Shown here piece by piece: positions 63,591 through 64,000 of a stretch of 64,000 nucleotides of DNA. Positions within the stretch are counted from its first letter, which is position 1. Each line of letters begins with the position of its first letter. The position numbers and the translations under genes are program-made. The notes under the pieces were generated by a model. That model was given only the letters and a program-made list of their open reading frames with translations, made no database searches and was not told the origin of the DNA. The stretch comes from Methanobrevibacter thaueri (GTDB lineage Archaea > Methanobacteriota > Methanobacteria > Methanobacteriales > Methanobacteriaceae), in assembly GCF_003111625.1 (NCBI RefSeq), contig NZ_MZGS01000024.1, forward strand, positions 1 through 64,000, written 5' to 3'.

Positions 63591-64000
63591 TTAGAACATC
63601 AAGAATAAAACTCCAATGATTAAAGTGAAAGCTAAACCGATCATTATACCTTGGACTTTACCTGCATAATTACCAGCCATATTTCTTTGGATAGCTCCAA
63701 CCATATCGATTTTAGTGTTTATGTCCCTAATTCTTGCTTCGATAAGGCCAGTTTCAGCGGAAACAACTTTCATTGCTTCGCCTTCTTCTTCTTCTCCGCC
63801 ATCATCATCTACAGAAATAACCATAGCTTCTTCTTCAAAAGCACCTGGGTCTTTTTCTACGCATTCATTGATTTTTGATTGAATTGCTCCAATATCTTCT
63901 GTATCGATTAAGTCAACAATCTCTAATTGTTGTTGGAATCTTTCAATACCGTCGAGAGGAACATTCTCTACGAAAGGAATAGCACCGGTTGCGCCGATGA
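63591..64000 (-). CDS. mtrA: Mtr subunit A (corrinoid-binding), 3' part only
   Basis: The frame continues past the window edge on the minus strand. The visible 135 or so residues include IGATGAIPFVENV, ERFQQQLEIVDLIDTEDIG, an acidic linker (DDDGGEEEEGE) and the C-terminal span GIMIGLAFTLIIGVLFLMF. The His that binds cobalt from below is encoded outside the window. MtrA carries the cobamide that shuttles the methyl group. An ATG at 63824 opens a shorter frame but is internal, not the true start. Confidence 0.93.
   Translation of the reverse strand, partial: IGATGAIPFVENVPLDGIERFQQQLEIVDLIDTEDIGAIQSKINECVEKDPGAFEEEAMVISVDDDGGEEEEGEAMKVVSAETGLIEARIRDINTKIDMVGAIQRNMAGNYAGKVQGIMIGLAFTLIIGVLFLMF

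Noticed and set aside
63591-63824. A separate 77-residue gene after mtrF
   Set aside because: The frame is open to the window edge and matches the end of MtrA, so the ATG at 63824 is internal.

Overview
The window is chromosomal DNA of an A+T-rich hydrogenotrophic methanogen of the order Methanobacteriales, most likely Methanobrevibacter or a close relative. The basis is the end of an mtr (methyl-H4MPT:coenzyme M methyltransferase) operon, an mvhDGAB hydrogenase operon, methanogenesis marker proteins, the Mcr-activation ATPase AtwA, genes for coenzyme F420, methanopterin and methanofuran, archaeal-only information genes (topoisomerase VI, aIF1A, L10e, RIO1, Pcc1), an MreB-like actin and a sialic-acid-type sugar pathway. 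No rRNA, tRNA, CRISPR array, transposon or prophage was found. All three gaps longer than 300 bases are A+T-rich.

Layout. 1-5.7 kb: pyruvate carboxylase B, inositol-phosphate synthase, an ether-lipid prenyltransferase and a GT-C-like membrane protein. 5.9-10.1 kb: a zinc-ribbon/membrane/NERD-like protein, then neuB and a fused CMP-sugar synthetase/PseG-like gene. 10.2-15.3 kb: hypD, phosphoglycolate phosphatase, a TldE-like protein, small proteins and moeA. 15.4-20.3 kb: aIF1A, RIO1, a KH protein and topoisomerase VI B and A. 20.4-23.6 kb: a metal-resistance module (csoR, P1B ATPase, copZ) with matching operators, plus an alpha/beta hydrolase. 23.8-29.1 kb: gap, an endonuclease IV-like gene, twin small membrane proteins, a zinc-ribbon protein, a phosphoesterase and an AAA ATPase. 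29.1-31.4 kb: marker 9, precorrin-2 dehydrogenase and hemA in one tight tetrapyrrole operon. 31.6-37.8 kb: a YgjP-like protease, atwA, an MJ0144-like TIM barrel, GTP cyclohydrolase III, cofD, cofE and purO. 37.8-41.6 kb: ExbD/ExbB, RNase HII, the MreB-like protein and an unknown partner. 42-46 kb: archaetidylserine synthase, a DUF515-like protein, a sortase, mptD and mfnA. 46-53 kb: ppsA, L10e, pcc1, a B-box membrane protein, a TmcAL-like protein and pyrC. 53-59.5 kb: mvhDGAB and sufCB. 59.6-64 kb: a PRC-barrel protein, cobY, marker 14, and mtrH, G, F and the 3' part of mtrA.

Together these genes supply energy metabolism (Mtr, Mvh, AtwA), its cofactors (F420, methanopterin, methanofuran, cobamide, siroheme/F430 precursors, Fe-S clusters), gluconeogenic carbon flow (Pyc, Pps, Gap) and the cell envelope (ether lipids, inositol, nonulosonic acid, sortase, MreB).

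The most striking structure not explained by gene content is a family of hairpins at gene ends. Seventeen near-perfect inverted repeats sit at 3' ends of transcription units. In sixteen of them the stop codon lies in the hairpin or the hairpin lies in the last codons, and most are followed by a T tract. Archaeal termination is usually described as depending on oligo-T alone, so this regularity deserves a genome-wide test. Other points of interest are a metal-responsive operator set that overlaps a ribosome binding site, a hairpin able to mask the ribosome binding site of the DUF515-like gene, the NeuA-PseG fusion, a NERD-like domain that seems to lack its acidic residue, twin 93-94-residue membrane proteins, and marker 14 in one unit with cobY beside mtr.
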